DNA from: Isotricha intestinalis
Taxonomy: Eukaryota; Ciliophora; Litostomatea; Vestibuliferida; Isotrichidae
Assembly: GCA_023807065.1 (NCBI GenBank)
Contig: JAJJLU010003621.1
Coordinates: 1-44,742, forward strand
Direction: 5' to 3'
Length of the DNA stretch: 44,742 bases
A program made the translations under genes and the position numbers. Of the stretch, positions 28,859 to 39,344 are shown piece after piece. Each line of letters opens with the position of its first letter. Position 1 is the first letter of the stretch. A model generated the notes under the pieces. The model was not told the DNA's origin, made no database searches, and was given only the letters and a program-made list of their open reading frames with translations.

Positions 28859-30451
28859 TTATTTTTTTTCATTATTATTATTTAAACAATGTTTTGTTGT
28901 TGAATTAAAAGTTTTTGTATTATTAAGAGAAGAAGTTGAATTTCTATTTAAATTATTATAACTTTTTAAATGAATTAAACCTTTTTTTGCTGTTTCATTT
29001 AGACTTTTTAATTGTTGATTAGGTTTATTATTTTTTTTAATTGTTTTTTTTTTAATTTCATTTTTTCTATTTATTATATTTTTATTATTATTATTTTCAT
29101 TTATAAATTTCTCACATAATTTTCTTTCTTTTTCATTTAAATATTCTTTTATATTATTATATTTCTCTAAAACATTTTTTTGAAAAATCTCTTTTGTTAA
29201 AGAATATTTTTTTTCTATTCCATTAAATATATTTTTCCATAAATAACATTCTGTCTTATTATTTAATATTAACTCAGAATCATTTTTACTTTTATAAGAA
29301 TAAATAAAGTTATTATAATTATTATTAATTTTCAAAATTTCATTTTTAGAAATTAATTTTAATTTCTTTTTACTTAAAATAACAATTTTTTCATAAAAAT
29401 TTTTCAAAAATTTTTTTTTCAAATAATTTTGATTTCTAATATAATTTAACTTTAAATGATAAAGAGATTGTATATCAAAAATTTTTTCTAAAAATAATTG
29501 AAATTCCAATTTAATCATATTATAATTAATATTTAAAAAATAATCATCAGTATAAAAAATAAAAAAATCCTTTTTTAAATTTTCAAAAGTATTATTATAA
29601 AAATAATCTTCATCATCATAAAAATCATAAAATTTATTTTCAAAATTAAAAGAATTAACTGAATTAAAAGAAGTATCAGTAATTTTATTTTCTAAAGTAG
29701 AATCTTCTTTTATTTTCGGACTAATAATCATATCATCTTGTTCAATATTTTTTTCATAATTTTTATCTATTATTTTTTCTTCTTTTAATATAAAATTTTC
29801 TTCAAATTTTTCAAATAAATTTTTCGTTGAATTTTCCTTTATATTACTTTCATATTTTATTGATTTTATATTTTTTTTTTCTTTTAAAGAAGTTGCTAAA
29901 ATTTTATATTTTTTACTTGATATATTATTTTTATTCATTAAATTTTTTTTATTTGACAAAAAACTTTTTTTTCTTGTGTTTTGATAATCTGTAATTATAT
30001 ATTCAGAATTATTATTTTCATTATTATTTATATTTATCATACTATTATAAAGCATATTTTTTTCATTAATATTATTTAATTGAAAAATACCATCTTCACA
30101 ACTTTTATTATGTCTTAATTTTTTACTTATTTGTTTTCTTTGTTCTGAAAGAACTGTATTTCTATTTTCATCACAATTATTTTTATTTTCTTGTTTTAAA
30201 GTACAATTAATTTCTCTTGGAGAATAATCACCTAATTTATTTTCCAAATATTTTGGTTTTTTAGTATTTGAAGTATTCAAATGACTTTTTTTCTTAGATA
30301 TATTTATTTTCACTCTTTGAGTTACTAAAGATATATTATTATCTTTATTTTTATTTTTTGATGAATTTTTATTTTTCTCATTTTGGTATATTGTTTTTTT
30401 TATATTATTTATTTCATTTAATTTAATCCATTTAGTTTCGTTATTACTCAT
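28859..30451 (-). CDS. Unrecognised Asn/Lys-rich protein, 530 residues
   Basis: The N-terminal 250 residues are low-complexity, basic and Ser/Asn-rich, with short patterns such as TQRVKINISKKK. Residues about 265-455 are aromatic-rich and probably helical (KFYDFYDDEDYFYN; FLEKIFDIQSLYHLKL; KTECYLWKNIFNGIEKKY), the likely folded core. The last 70 residues are again basic and disordered. No family is recognised. It is convergent with the 27702 gene (122 bases apart) and follows the CNBD gene on the same strand by 107 bases. A full ATG-to-TAA frame of this length supports it as a real gene. Confidence 0.72.
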   Translation of the reverse strand: MSNNETKWIKLNEINNIKKTIYQNEKNKNSSKNKNKDNNISLVTQRVKINISKKKSHLNTSNTKKPKYLENKLGDYSPREINCTLKQENKNNCDENRNTVLSEQRKQISKKLRHNKSCEDGIFQLNNINEKNMLYNSMININNNENNNSEYIITDYQNTRKKSFLSNKKNLMNKNNISSKKYKILATSLKEKKNIKSIKYESNIKENSTKNLFEKFEENFILKEEKIIDKNYEKNIEQDDMIISPKIKEDSTLENKITDTSFNSVNSFNFENKFYDFYDDEDYFYNNTFENLKKDFFIFYTDDYFLNINYNMIKLEFQLFLEKIFDIQSLYHLKLNYIRNQNYLKKKFLKNFYEKIVILSKKKLKLISKNEILKINNNYNNFIYSYKSKNDSELILNNKTECYLWKNIFNGIEKKYSLTKEIFQKNVLEKYNNIKEYLNEKERKLCEKFINENNNNKNIINRKNEIKKKTIKKNNKPNQQLKSLNETAKKGLIHLKSYNNLNRNSTSSLNNTKTFNSTTKHCLNNNNEKK

Positions 30452-30558
30452 TTTATATATTCATAAATAAAATAATTAAATTTAAATTTTAATTAATTGT
30501 ATTAATTATATTATTCTATAATAAAATATTTATTTATAGAATTAATTACCTAAAAAAA

Positions 30559-32775
30559 TTATATTTTTGCTTTATTATTATTTATAATATCAACTGAAGG
30601 ATATCTTTTCCCTTTTTTTATTTTTCTATTTTTCAATCTATAATCTAATAATTCTTCAATGTTTTTATCAGAATTAATTACATCATAATATTTACTATAA
30701 TATTTTATATGATTTGCTTTATTTAAGATTTGTTTTTCATTTTCATTTTCTTCAATATATTTATCTAAAGTTAACATATCAAAATTTTTTAATGTATAAT
30801 TTATTTTATTTTGTGTTTTACATATATTTTCTTGTTCTTTTATTAATTTATCTATAACATTATTATATAAATTTTTCCTTTGAATTAAATGTTTATTAAT
30901 AGGAAAATTACCAAATTTAATTTTAGGTTTATTTTGTTTTTTTTCTTCTGAAAAATTAAAAGTCTTTATTACACTTTTAAAAAATTTTTTATAATTATTT
31001 CTCTTTTTCTCACTTTGATATTTAGTAGAAGTTAAAGTTAAATTATCGGAAATAGTTTTAATATTTTTTTTTTCTAAATCAATAGTTTTAATATTTAAAC
31101 TACTATTTTCTTTTAAAGTATGAATATTTAAACTTCCATTTTTTAAATTGTTATTTTTACTTTTATTATATTTCAATTTTAATTTTAAATTTTCTTTACA
31201 CAAAATTTTAGGAATAGAAGTAAAAGTATTTCTAAAACTAATAAGATTAGAATTTTCATAGTTTATTTTATTATTATTTCTACTTAAATTATTCCAATTA
31301 CTATAACTTTTATCTTTAACAAAAGAATAATAATGTAAAAGAGTATTTTTTTTTAAATCTTGAATTCTATTAATCATAACTTTTTTTCTGGATTCGACCC
31401 AATGTAAATAATTATTATATATAGTTTTTTCTTTTAACATTTTCTTAAAAAATTCTAAATCAAGAGAAAATAATTCAACAACAGAAGAATAAACAGTAAT
31501 ATTACAAAAATAAGTCTCTTCTAAAGTAATATAATCATCTAATCCTATTACATCTCCATTTTTAATAAAAAATAAATTATATATTTTCTTTTCTTTATTA
31601 AATTCAATCATTTTATAATTTTGAGAAATCAAATCAATTAAAAATTTATTAAAAGAATCACCACCTAAATTTTCTATAATATTATTTAAATAATCATTAT
31701 TTCCTATAATTTCAGCTTTTAATTCTCCTGATTTAATAAAATAAATTTCTTTTCTTTTTTCTCCTTCTTTACATAAGACAATTCCTTTATTTAAATTAAG
31801 AATTTTAAAGTAATTAAAATAATTAAATTCAAAAGAATCATAAGAATAATTATGAAATAATTTAGTAGAAGTAATACATTCAATATTATTTCTTCTAATT
31901 TTTTCTAAAGCATCTTTAATACAATTTTTATAAATATCTTTTTTTAAAACACCAAAATAACTTTCTTTTAAAGTTATTATTGTTGCAGTTCTTCTTTTTG
32001 TATCATCTTTTAAAGCAATATCACCAAAAGATTTTCCACTCTCTAAATCACAAATATTATGATATTTCCATAAAGTAAATAATAAACTATCACTTTCTTT
32101 TTTTATATTTATTGGAATTAATCTTTGAATATAATCTTCCCAATCTATTGTTTCTCCAAAAAAATTATTTAAATTTGAAGTTAAAGTTGAATTTTTTTCA
32201 TAATCTGTTATTTGCTTTAAATATTTTTCAGGTATTAATTTCTTATTTGACATAATTGATCTATGAATTAAATCATATTCACTATATAATTCTAAATTTT
32301 CTAAATATAAAATAAATTGTTCTATTGTTAAATACATTTTATATTCTATTGGAATTAATACTATTACTAGTCCTTGAAAAATTAAATAAAATTTATCTCC
32401 TATTTGTCCATTCAAACATATCACTGAATTTTTCGGATGAACTTCACATTGAATAAATAAACATAATTTATTTAAAATTTCTTGTGGATCTGAAAAATTT
32501 TTCTTTAAATTTAATGTTGATATTAATCCTGGAAAATTACTTAAATAATGACGAATTATTAAATTCTCATTTTGAGTTCTTATTGCTTTTGAAAATATAT
32601 ATTTTAATATATTAAACATTTCACTTGTGTTATTAAATGGTATATTTATTAAATTTATTCCTAATTCCATTTTATGATTTAATTTATCTGCTATTGCATT
32701 TACTATTTCATCCTTTGATTTTCTCTTTACTTTCACATTTATTAATGTCTTTTTCCTTAATAAAGGCTTTTTCAT
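30559..32775 (-). CDS. Cyclic-nucleotide-binding-domain protein with split CNBD (copy 1)
   Basis: A 738-residue protein. A CNB fold begins near residue 100 (CEVHPKNSVICLNGQIGDKFYLIFQGLVIVL), is interrupted by an insertion at about 143-245, and resumes with the phosphate-binding cassette GKSFGDIAL...RRTATI (247-266). The usual cassette Glu is Asp here, but the Arg is kept, so binding of cAMP or cGMP is plausible but may be weakened. A second, degenerate CNB half follows (about 325-460: KGIVLCKEGEKRKEIYFIKSGELKAEI). The rest is basic and low-complexity. No kinase, channel or GEF domain is visible, so it may be a stand-alone regulator or scaffold. It is paralogous to the gene at 39345, sharing the same insertion position. 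Confidence 0.8.
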   Translation of the reverse strand: MKKPLLRKKTLINVKVKRKSKDEIVNAIADKLNHKMELGINLINIPFNNTSEMFNILKYIFSKAIRTQNENLIIRHYLSNFPGLISTLNLKKNFSDPQEILNKLCLFIQCEVHPKNSVICLNGQIGDKFYLIFQGLVIVLIPIEYKMYLTIEQFILYLENLELYSEYDLIHRSIMSNKKLIPEKYLKQITDYEKNSTLTSNLNNFFGETIDWEDYIQRLIPINIKKESDSLLFTLWKYHNICDLESGKSFGDIALKDDTKRRTATIITLKESYFGVLKKDIYKNCIKDALEKIRRNNIECITSTKLFHNYSYDSFEFNYFNYFKILNLNKGIVLCKEGEKRKEIYFIKSGELKAEIIGNNDYLNNIIENLGGDSFNKFLIDLISQNYKMIEFNKEKKIYNLFFIKNGDVIGLDDYITLEETYFCNITVYSSVVELFSLDLEFFKKMLKEKTIYNNYLHWVESRKKVMINRIQDLKKNTLLHYYSFVKDKSYSNWNNLSRNNNKINYENSNLISFRNTFTSIPKILCKENLKLKLKYNKSKNNNLKNGSLNIHTLKENSSLNIKTIDLEKKNIKTISDNLTLTSTKYQSEKKRNNYKKFFKSVIKTFNFSEEKKQNKPKIKFGNFPINKHLIQRKNLYNNVIDKLIKEQENICKTQNKINYTLKNFDMLTLDKYIEENENEKQILNKANHIKYYSKYYDVINSDKNIEELLDYRLKNRKIKKGKRYPSVDIINNNKAKI

Positions 32776-33232
32776 TTTTTTAATAATAATTATAAATTCA
32801 TTTATAGAAATTTAATAAAAATTCAAAAAAAAAAAATTAACTGATATTAATATAATATTCATTTCTAAAATTGTTTTATCATATTTAAAATATCATAAGA
32901 GGAAATTTTAGGAAAAATAAATAAAAAAGTTTTTATATTTATATTATTTTTCCAAAAAATTATAATTCAACACTTTTAATATATAATCATTAATAATTTT
33001 TTTTTATTGATTTTTTTAATTTTTTTTTATTAATTAAAAAAATAAAAATAATTAATAAACTTATTTATGATTAATACATATTCCAACACTAATAATATTA
33101 TAATTTTTATTTTTTAAAAGAAAAATCTCAACACAATTCTTTTTTAATTATTTCTATTACAGATTTGTTTATTTTTATTTGAAAATAAAAAAATTAAAAA
33201 AAATTATTTAATATTTATTTATTTTATAAGAA
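32776..33232. other. Intergenic spacer, no gene seen
   Basis: These 457 bases lie between two minus-strand genes. They contain long poly-T and poly-A runs, including a T-rich/A-rich inverted stretch around 33000-33050, and stops in all frames. No RNA gene or repeat array is seen. The 3' end of the DENN gene and the promoter of the CNBD gene must be here. Confidence 0.6.
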
Positions 33233-36200
33233 TTATTTTTTTGTTTTTTTTGTTCCTTTTTTCTTTCTAAATATATCTGCAGGGTTGAATTTTTCCTTTG
33301 TATTATCTTTAAATAAGAAAGGTTTTGTTGATAATAAAGCTCTTCCTTCATTAAGATTACTATCCATTTGTTTATTATCAGTATTCACAAAATTATTATT
33401 TTTTAAATCTTCATTTTTATTATCAAGAGTAAAATCTTTAATATCATTTTTTTTATTTATATTATCAATATTATCAATATTATTATTATTATTTTTTTTA
33501 TTAAAAGTTAATGATTTAATAACTTTATTATTATTAGAATAATTTACAGGAGTAATTTTTTTATCACTGACTTCATTAATATTTTCCAATTTAAATTCCG
33601 AAAATTTCAATTTATTAAGATCTTCTTCATTAATTTTTTCATTTAATACACTTTCTTGATTATTATCAATGGTATTAATATTTTTTTCAGGAGTTTTAAA
33701 ATCATTTTTTTCTTCTTTATTATTATTATCTTTATCTTTAAAAGAAGTAAATTTATTTTCAATTTGAATATTAGAAAAATCTCCTATATGATTAAATTTA
33801 ATCGTTTCTTTTCCAATATAATCATTAATTCTTGAAATATCTCTATTTTCAAAAGAGTTAAAAAACTTATTTAATTTTTCTTTAGAAGAAGAAATAAAAT
33901 AAGAAATACTTTTATTCATAATTTGTCTCATATCATAAATTCTAGAATTAAGTTCTCCTCTATCTTCACTTCCAATTTTTTCTCCATTTTCAACAATATT
34001 TTTACTATTTTTTTCCAAATTAATTTGTATTCTCTTCAATATTTCCATTTCATAATTATTTAAATTAGTAAATCCACTATGAATAGATAAAGCACCAATA
34101 TCATTTGAAGTAGAACTTAATTTTTTAACAGTATCATTTAATTTATCTCCGTTGTTAAATTTATTTGTTTTTTTTTTTGTAATTCTTCGAGTTGTTGATT
34201 CATGTAATAAAGAAATAATTTCTTCTAATTTTTCTGGTCTTTTTTCTATATATAAAACACAAACTGGTAAATCTAATAATTGGAAATAAAAATTTAAATT
34301 CCAAAATATATCTCTTTGATATTTATCATTATAAAAATCACTAGTATAAAAATAATAATCTGTATTATTTTTAATTATATTATCTACTTCTTTCACTAAA
34401 ACTAAAGGAGAAAAAAATTTGGCTGTTTTTGGTTCTAAATTTGTCTGATCTTCTGAAATATAATATAATTTTGGAAATATCTTATTTAAACATTTAGGAC
34501 AAGTGGATTTAAAATCACTTTTTCCTCTTGAAAATCCTGCTAAAATTTCTTCTATATTTATTTTTTTAGGATTTTCTTTATATTTTAAACAAAAAGGACA
34601 TAATTCGTATGAAAGAAAAATACTTTTATTAATTAATTCTTCTATAGCTCTATCATCTTTTTCTTTTAATAAATTTATTACATTTTGCATTATACTTTTA
34701 TTTAAAAGACTATTTGAAATATTTTGAAATTGTTGTTTATTAATATTATCACTCATAACAAAAAATCCATTTAGAAAAGCATTATAAAATAAAGAAGAAT
34801 AATTATTTTTTTTCTTATTGATTAAATTTACTAATTTATTCAAAGGTTTAACATATTGACTTAAAGAAGCTCTAGCACAAGATTTAATAACTTTAGTAAA
34901 TAAATTTTTAGAAGGAGTAATTTTTTTTTTTTCAATTAAATCTTGAATAAGTGAAATACCATAATTCATTAATTCAACAGCAGTTTTATCGTCATATAAA
35001 AGAATAGAAGTAGAAAAGAAATTAAACCAAATTTCATAAATAGTATAAAATAAATAATTAGCCCAATCTTTATTACTTAATTTTGTACAATCATAACACC
35101 ATTCATCATTACTATAAATAAATCTTGATTTATATATTTTTTTCCCTTTTTCTGTTTTAATATAATATTTTGGATTTAATCGTGGAAAACTAGGATAAAA
35201 AAATGATTTTCCTTCTAAATCATCTATTTTTATTTCGGAACATATTGTTGACATTGATGGTATATTTTCTGGTAAATAAACTTTAAATTTCCCTCTTCCT
35301 TTTTTTATTGAATATAAAAAAAAATCTGTTATATCATTTTGCTTTATATCTTCAAATGAATATATAAATTGATTAAATGTGACTGTCTCTGAAAATTTGG
35401 ATAAAAATGAATCTGAATCTAAACTGGAATGATCTTTTAAAAAGTTATTTAATATAAATATTCCTTCTTCTTCTTCTTTTTGTTCTTCTTTATTTTTTTT
35501 TTTCTCTTTTTTATCTAAATTAAAATATTTTTCATAATTTTTAAACATATGAATAAAAACATCATAAAATATATCTCTTATTTCACTAACATTAATTTTA
35601 ACTTTTTTTTCATCTTCATCAATCAAAGGTTTAATATTATCATTAAAATCCATTCTTTCTTTAGCTTTAATTGGATTATCTAAATTATATTTTCCTTTAA
35701 TTTTATTTAATTTTTTTAAAAGTAAATTATTTAATTTATTAGGTAATTTAGGTATTTTATCATAATAATTTTGAAAGCTATTATTATCAACATTTAAAAT
35801 TAAAAAATCATGAGGTAAATCATTTAAATTTATAGGATAATTGATTCCAACAATAATGGGCATTGGACTATCAAGAAATTCAATTAATTTTTCAGGTAAA
35901 ATTGGAATTATAGTATGATAATATTTAAAAGGAAATAATAAAGAAATAATACCTAAACAAATTTGTCCTAAAGTACATTTACTAGAACATAATAATATTA
36001 TTTTTTTTTCTAATAAAACTCCTTCCCAAAGAGTAATAATTTGTTCATAACCTAAAACAGAAAATAAAGTTTCTATACATTCATTATTTGTGTCCCATTC
36101 AGAACCATAAATTGGAATTCGATAAAAATTTAATTTTTCTTCAGCAATATTAAAAGTTAAAATTTTATCTAAACTTTGAAAAACTAATTGATCAACAAAG

Positions 36201-37233
36201 CAACAAATAGCTCTTTCTAAAGGAATTGGTGTAGAAGAAGAGACTTGAATTCTATATAATTCTCTTAAGAAAATTCTACAATTATAGAAAAAAGGATAAT
36301 TACTAATAATTAATAAAGATTTTTCAACATAATATTTATTTTTTTTATCATCAAAAATAGGAACAAAACTTTCTAATAAATCATTAGAACATTCTTCCCA
36401 AAAATTTAAACATGCACCATAACTTCTATTCCCAGATTCATCAGTTAAAATAATATTAAACCAATAAGGCATATCACAAATATTTTTAATATGTATTCCA
36501 TTAGGAAAGCAAAACATTGCAATTCCAGGATCTAAATTTAAATTTTGAGGATAAAAATCAATTATTTCTGGTAAATATCTATAAATATATGGTGATTTAT
36601 GATACATAATACCAAATTGACAAGATTTTTTTTCTGGTTTTTGAGTTATTATTATTTCTTTTAAAGGTAAATTTTTAACTGATCTTGTTATTAATAAAAC
36701 AAGAGCCTCAGTTTTAACTGGTAATTTAATATAATCTTTAACATTACAAAAACTAGGAATTTTAACATAAAAATCATTATAATCTTTTATTCTTTCACAT
36801 TCATTTAATATTGGATGACATGATTCATCTCCATTTTCTATTATTGTTAATCTTATTGGTTTATATTCTAATTCTTTATATTTCTTCTTTAATAATAAAT
36901 ATTCTGGACTTTCATAATCACATTCTGCTATTTTAAATCCTGTTATTGGTCTTTGATAAAATTTGCAATATTGTATTCTTAACCATATATTTAATCCTTT
37001 TATTACTCGAATCCTATTTTAAATTTTTTAAGGTTTTTATATATTTTTTTATTTTACCATTTTTCTCCTGTCATTTCAATTGTATCCATTGAAATTGATA
37101 TATTTTTTTCCACTAAATCTACATTTTGAATATATGGAAATTCTGGTTCTTCTGTATATTTTTGAAGATTTGAATCATTTAAACCACATACACAAAATGA
37201 TTTTATTATTTGATTTTCATTTTGAGAATCCAT
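33233..37233 (-). CDS. DENND4: DENND4/Crag-like DENN-domain Rab GEF, two exons
   Basis: I join exon 1 (37233-37058) to exon 2 (37013-33233) across a 44-nt intron, giving 1,318 residues; without the join the frame stops at once (TGG then TAA). The N-terminus has a possible MABP-like region (PITGFKIAECDYESPEYL; ALVLLITRSVKNLPL). Then come uDENN (YLPEIIDFYPQNL...FCFPNG), cDENN (SKCTLGQICLGIISLLFPF...PIIVGINYP) and dDENN. Then follow PPR-like helices and the paired-Cys block CPFCLKY...ILAGFSRG...CPKCLNKIFP plus FFSPLVLVKEVD and WNLNFYF, which I recognise as the DENND4 C-terminal signature. DENND4/Crag proteins activate Rab10 or Rab11-type GTPases in polarised secretion. The tail is Asn-rich and disordered and ends in a Lys-rich stretch. 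Confidence 0.85.
37014..37057 (-). other. 44-nt spliceosomal intron in DENND4-like gene
   Basis: Donor GTAAAATAAA and acceptor AAAATAG flank 44 nearly pure A/T bases. Removal joins TG to GATTCGAG and restores the frame as EKW-IRVIKG. Retention gives an immediate TAA. Confidence 0.88.
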
Positions 37234-37434
37234 TTTTTATTTTATAAAAATGTTTTTTTTTTAATTGAAAAATTTTTTACTTTACATTGTATTATCATTC
37301 AAAAAAATATATAAAAAAATAAAAGGATTTCTTTTTTTTAAAATTAAAAAACAAATATTAAAGAAAAATATTAAAATTAAAAAGAAAAAAAAATTTGAAT
37401 TTAAATAAAAATAATATTATTATTTAAAAATAAA

Positions 37435-37831
37435 TTAAAAATTATAAGAAGAACTATATCCAAATTTATTATTAGAATTAACTTTTTTTTCTTCATTTTT
37501 AACCATATTATATAAAGCTTCAGTACTTTGAATTATTTTATTATAAGCAGAATCAGAATCAGTTAAAATTTTATCATAAACAATTAAAATTGCATTTTTT
37601 TGTTCAAGTGATTGATTTATTCTTTCTAATTCATCTATAAATGAATTTAATTTTTCTTGAATTTTCATTTTTATATTTTCTCCATTTTCTATATCTTTAT
37701 TTATTAATTCTCTTTGACTTTTTAAATTAGTTAATGTTCTTATTATATCTTCCATTGATTCTGATATGTTTGGATATGATTGGAAATTCTATTTTTTTAA
37801 TGTTATTTTAAATATTTTATTTTACTTTCAT
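37435..37831 (-). CDS. SSNA1: SSNA1/DIP13 (NA14) basal-body and microtubule coiled-coil protein, two exons
   Basis: A short coiled-coil protein whose second half (ELERINQSLEQKN, then SDSAYNKIIQSTEALYNMVK) matches the SSNA1 pattern LARVNENLARK...[20 protein letters not shown], as I remember it. The downstream ATG at 37755 would give 106 residues. The frame is open upstream to a TAG that forms a good splice acceptor. An ATGAAA just before a GTAAAA donor supplies a two-codon first exon. Exons 37831-37826 and 37788-37435 give 119 residues, exactly the length of human SSNA1. SSNA1 forms fibrils, binds microtubules and sits at centrosomes, basal bodies and the midbody. It implies cilia, flagella or centrioles in this organism. 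It lies 61 bases downstream of the E2-like gene, on the same strand. Confidence 0.82.
37789..37825 (-). other. 37-nt intron after a 6-nt coding exon in SSNA1
   Basis: Donor GTAAAATAAA is identical in ten bases to the DENND4 donor, and the acceptor is AAAATAG as there. It lies between ATGAAA and AATTTCCAATC in phase 0. The interpretation depends on accepting a two-codon first exon. Confidence 0.72.
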
Positions 37832-37892
37832 TTTTTTTTAATGAGTTTTTTTAATTATTTTTAATATATTTTTTCGTTATTTATTATTTATT

Positions 37893-39313
37893 TTAGTTTT
37901 CTTCTTTTTTCTCTTCTTCTTTTTCTTCTTCTTTTTTCTCTTCTTCTTTTATTTCTTCTTTTTTCTCTTCTTCTTTTTTTTCTACTTCTTTTATTTCTTC
38001 TTTTTCTTCTTTTTCTTTTATTTCTTCTTTTTTTTCTTCTTCTTTTTCTTCTTCTTTTTTCTCTTCTTCTTTTATTTCTTCTTTTTTTTCTTCTTCTTTT
38101 TTCACTTCTTCTTTTATTTCTTTTATTTCTTTTTTTTCTTCTTTTTTATTTTTGTTTTCTTCTTTAATCTTTTTTTTTTGTAATTTAATTTTATCATATT
38201 TTTCAATGGTATCATGTAATTTTTGAATATAAAATTGAAATCCTTCATTATTATTTTTAGAATAAATTTCAATTATTTTTTGATATAACTCAGTAACAAT
38301 TCTTAAAGTGAAATCATCAGGATGTTTTTCTAGAATTTTTTCTTTAATTTCAAGAATTTGAGAAAGAACTTTAATATCATTTTCTTCATTATTTAAATAT
38401 AAGGAAAATTTACTAATTAATTGGGTTTTTTTGGTAATAATTAATTCAATTAAATCATTTTTATCTTCTATTTTAATGATAATAGGAAAATTAAAATTAT
38501 TTTCAGATTCATTCACCCAATCAAAAGTCAAAGCTTCTAAATCTTCTTCATTTTCTATATCTGATTCATTTATACTTTGAATATTAAATATTTCTCCTAA
38601 ATATTCAATTCTACATTTATTTTTCTTTTTACTATCTTCATTGATTAATATTATTATATAAATATCAGTTATTATTAAAAATCTATTTTCTAAATTAATT
38701 TTTTTATTCTTTATTCCCTTTGTTTTATGAATTTTATATAATTTATTTTGATTATTTGTTAAAAAATCATTTATATTATATACTAATGTTTTAGAATAAG
38801 TTCCATAAAAAGAAAATAAATTATTTTTTGATTCTTCTTCAATATTATCAATTAAATCAGGAATTTTTTCAATTAATTCACAAACTGAATTATTAGATTT
38901 CCAAACAGGAATTAAAGCAAATTGAAAATTACTTCCATCATTTAAACTGGGAAAACCGAACTAAATATATTTAAATAAAATAATTAATATACATTTGATA
39001 TACATTGTAATAAAGGTGGTTTTTGAGGATATTCTTCATTTAAAGTTATTAAAAAATAAATTTCATTTTCTCTTGGATTTACTTTTGATTTAGGAACTAA
39101 TTTTACATATATTTTAAATTCATGTTTTAATTGATTAAATCTAGTATAAATATAATATTGTTTTAATTCTTCAGGAAATTTTAATAGCATTTCTATTTTA
39201 TAAAAATATAATATTTAACCTTCTTTAATTGAAGTTATTGTAGATAACATATATTCAGCAATAACATCATTTTCATTTTCATCTTCTATTTCTCCAGTAT
39301 AAATTTCTTCCAT
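37893..39313 (-). CDS. Inactive E2/RWD-like protein with PH-like second domain and KE-rich tail, three exons
   Basis: Exons 39313-39220, 39192-38993 and 38960-37893 join across introns of 27 and 32 nt into one 453-residue frame; each piece alone looks like a fragment. Residues about 18-150 resemble a ubiquitin-conjugating (UBC/RWD) fold: helix IAEYMLSTITSIKEE, ENEIYFLITLNEEYPQKPPLL, then GFPSLNDGSNFQFALIPVW and a final helix. The HPN-to-catalytic-Cys region reads FPSLND...FQF without Cys, so it should not be an active E2. Residues about 155-300 may form a PH-like beta domain (NRFLIITDIYIIILIN). The last 85 residues are an extreme Glu/Lys tract. A binding or adaptor role is inferred. It is divergent from the CNBD gene across only 31 bases. 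Confidence 0.75.
37896..38165 (-). repeat. Glu/Lys-rich C-terminal tract of the E2-like protein
   Basis: About 85 codons, nearly all GAA, GAG or AAA, form irregular KKEEEKKEE units. On the plus strand the DNA is almost pure pyrimidine, mirroring the purine tract of the gene at 8414. Confidence 0.75.
38961..38992 (-). other. 32-nt intron in E2-like gene
   Basis: Donor GTATATTAAT and acceptor ATTTAG. Removal joins CISN to FGFPSLND in phase 0. Retention gives Val-Tyr-stop. Confidence 0.85.
39193..39219 (-). other. 27-nt intron in E2-like gene
   Basis: Donor GTTAAATATT and acceptor AAAATAG. Removal joins TSIKE to EMLLKF across a split Glu codon. Although 27 is a multiple of three, retention reads Gly-stop, so it must be removed. 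Confidence 0.82.
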
Positions 39314-39344
39314 ATTTTAAAAATATTATTTATTTAATTTAATT
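39314..39344. promoter_or_regulatory. 31-bp divergent start-to-start spacer
   Basis: Only 31 A/T bases separate the ATG of the E2-like gene from the ATG of the CNBD gene. Both leaders are therefore extremely short, or the transcripts overlap at their 5' ends. Apart from T- and A-rich runs no element is recognisable. Confidence 0.6.
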
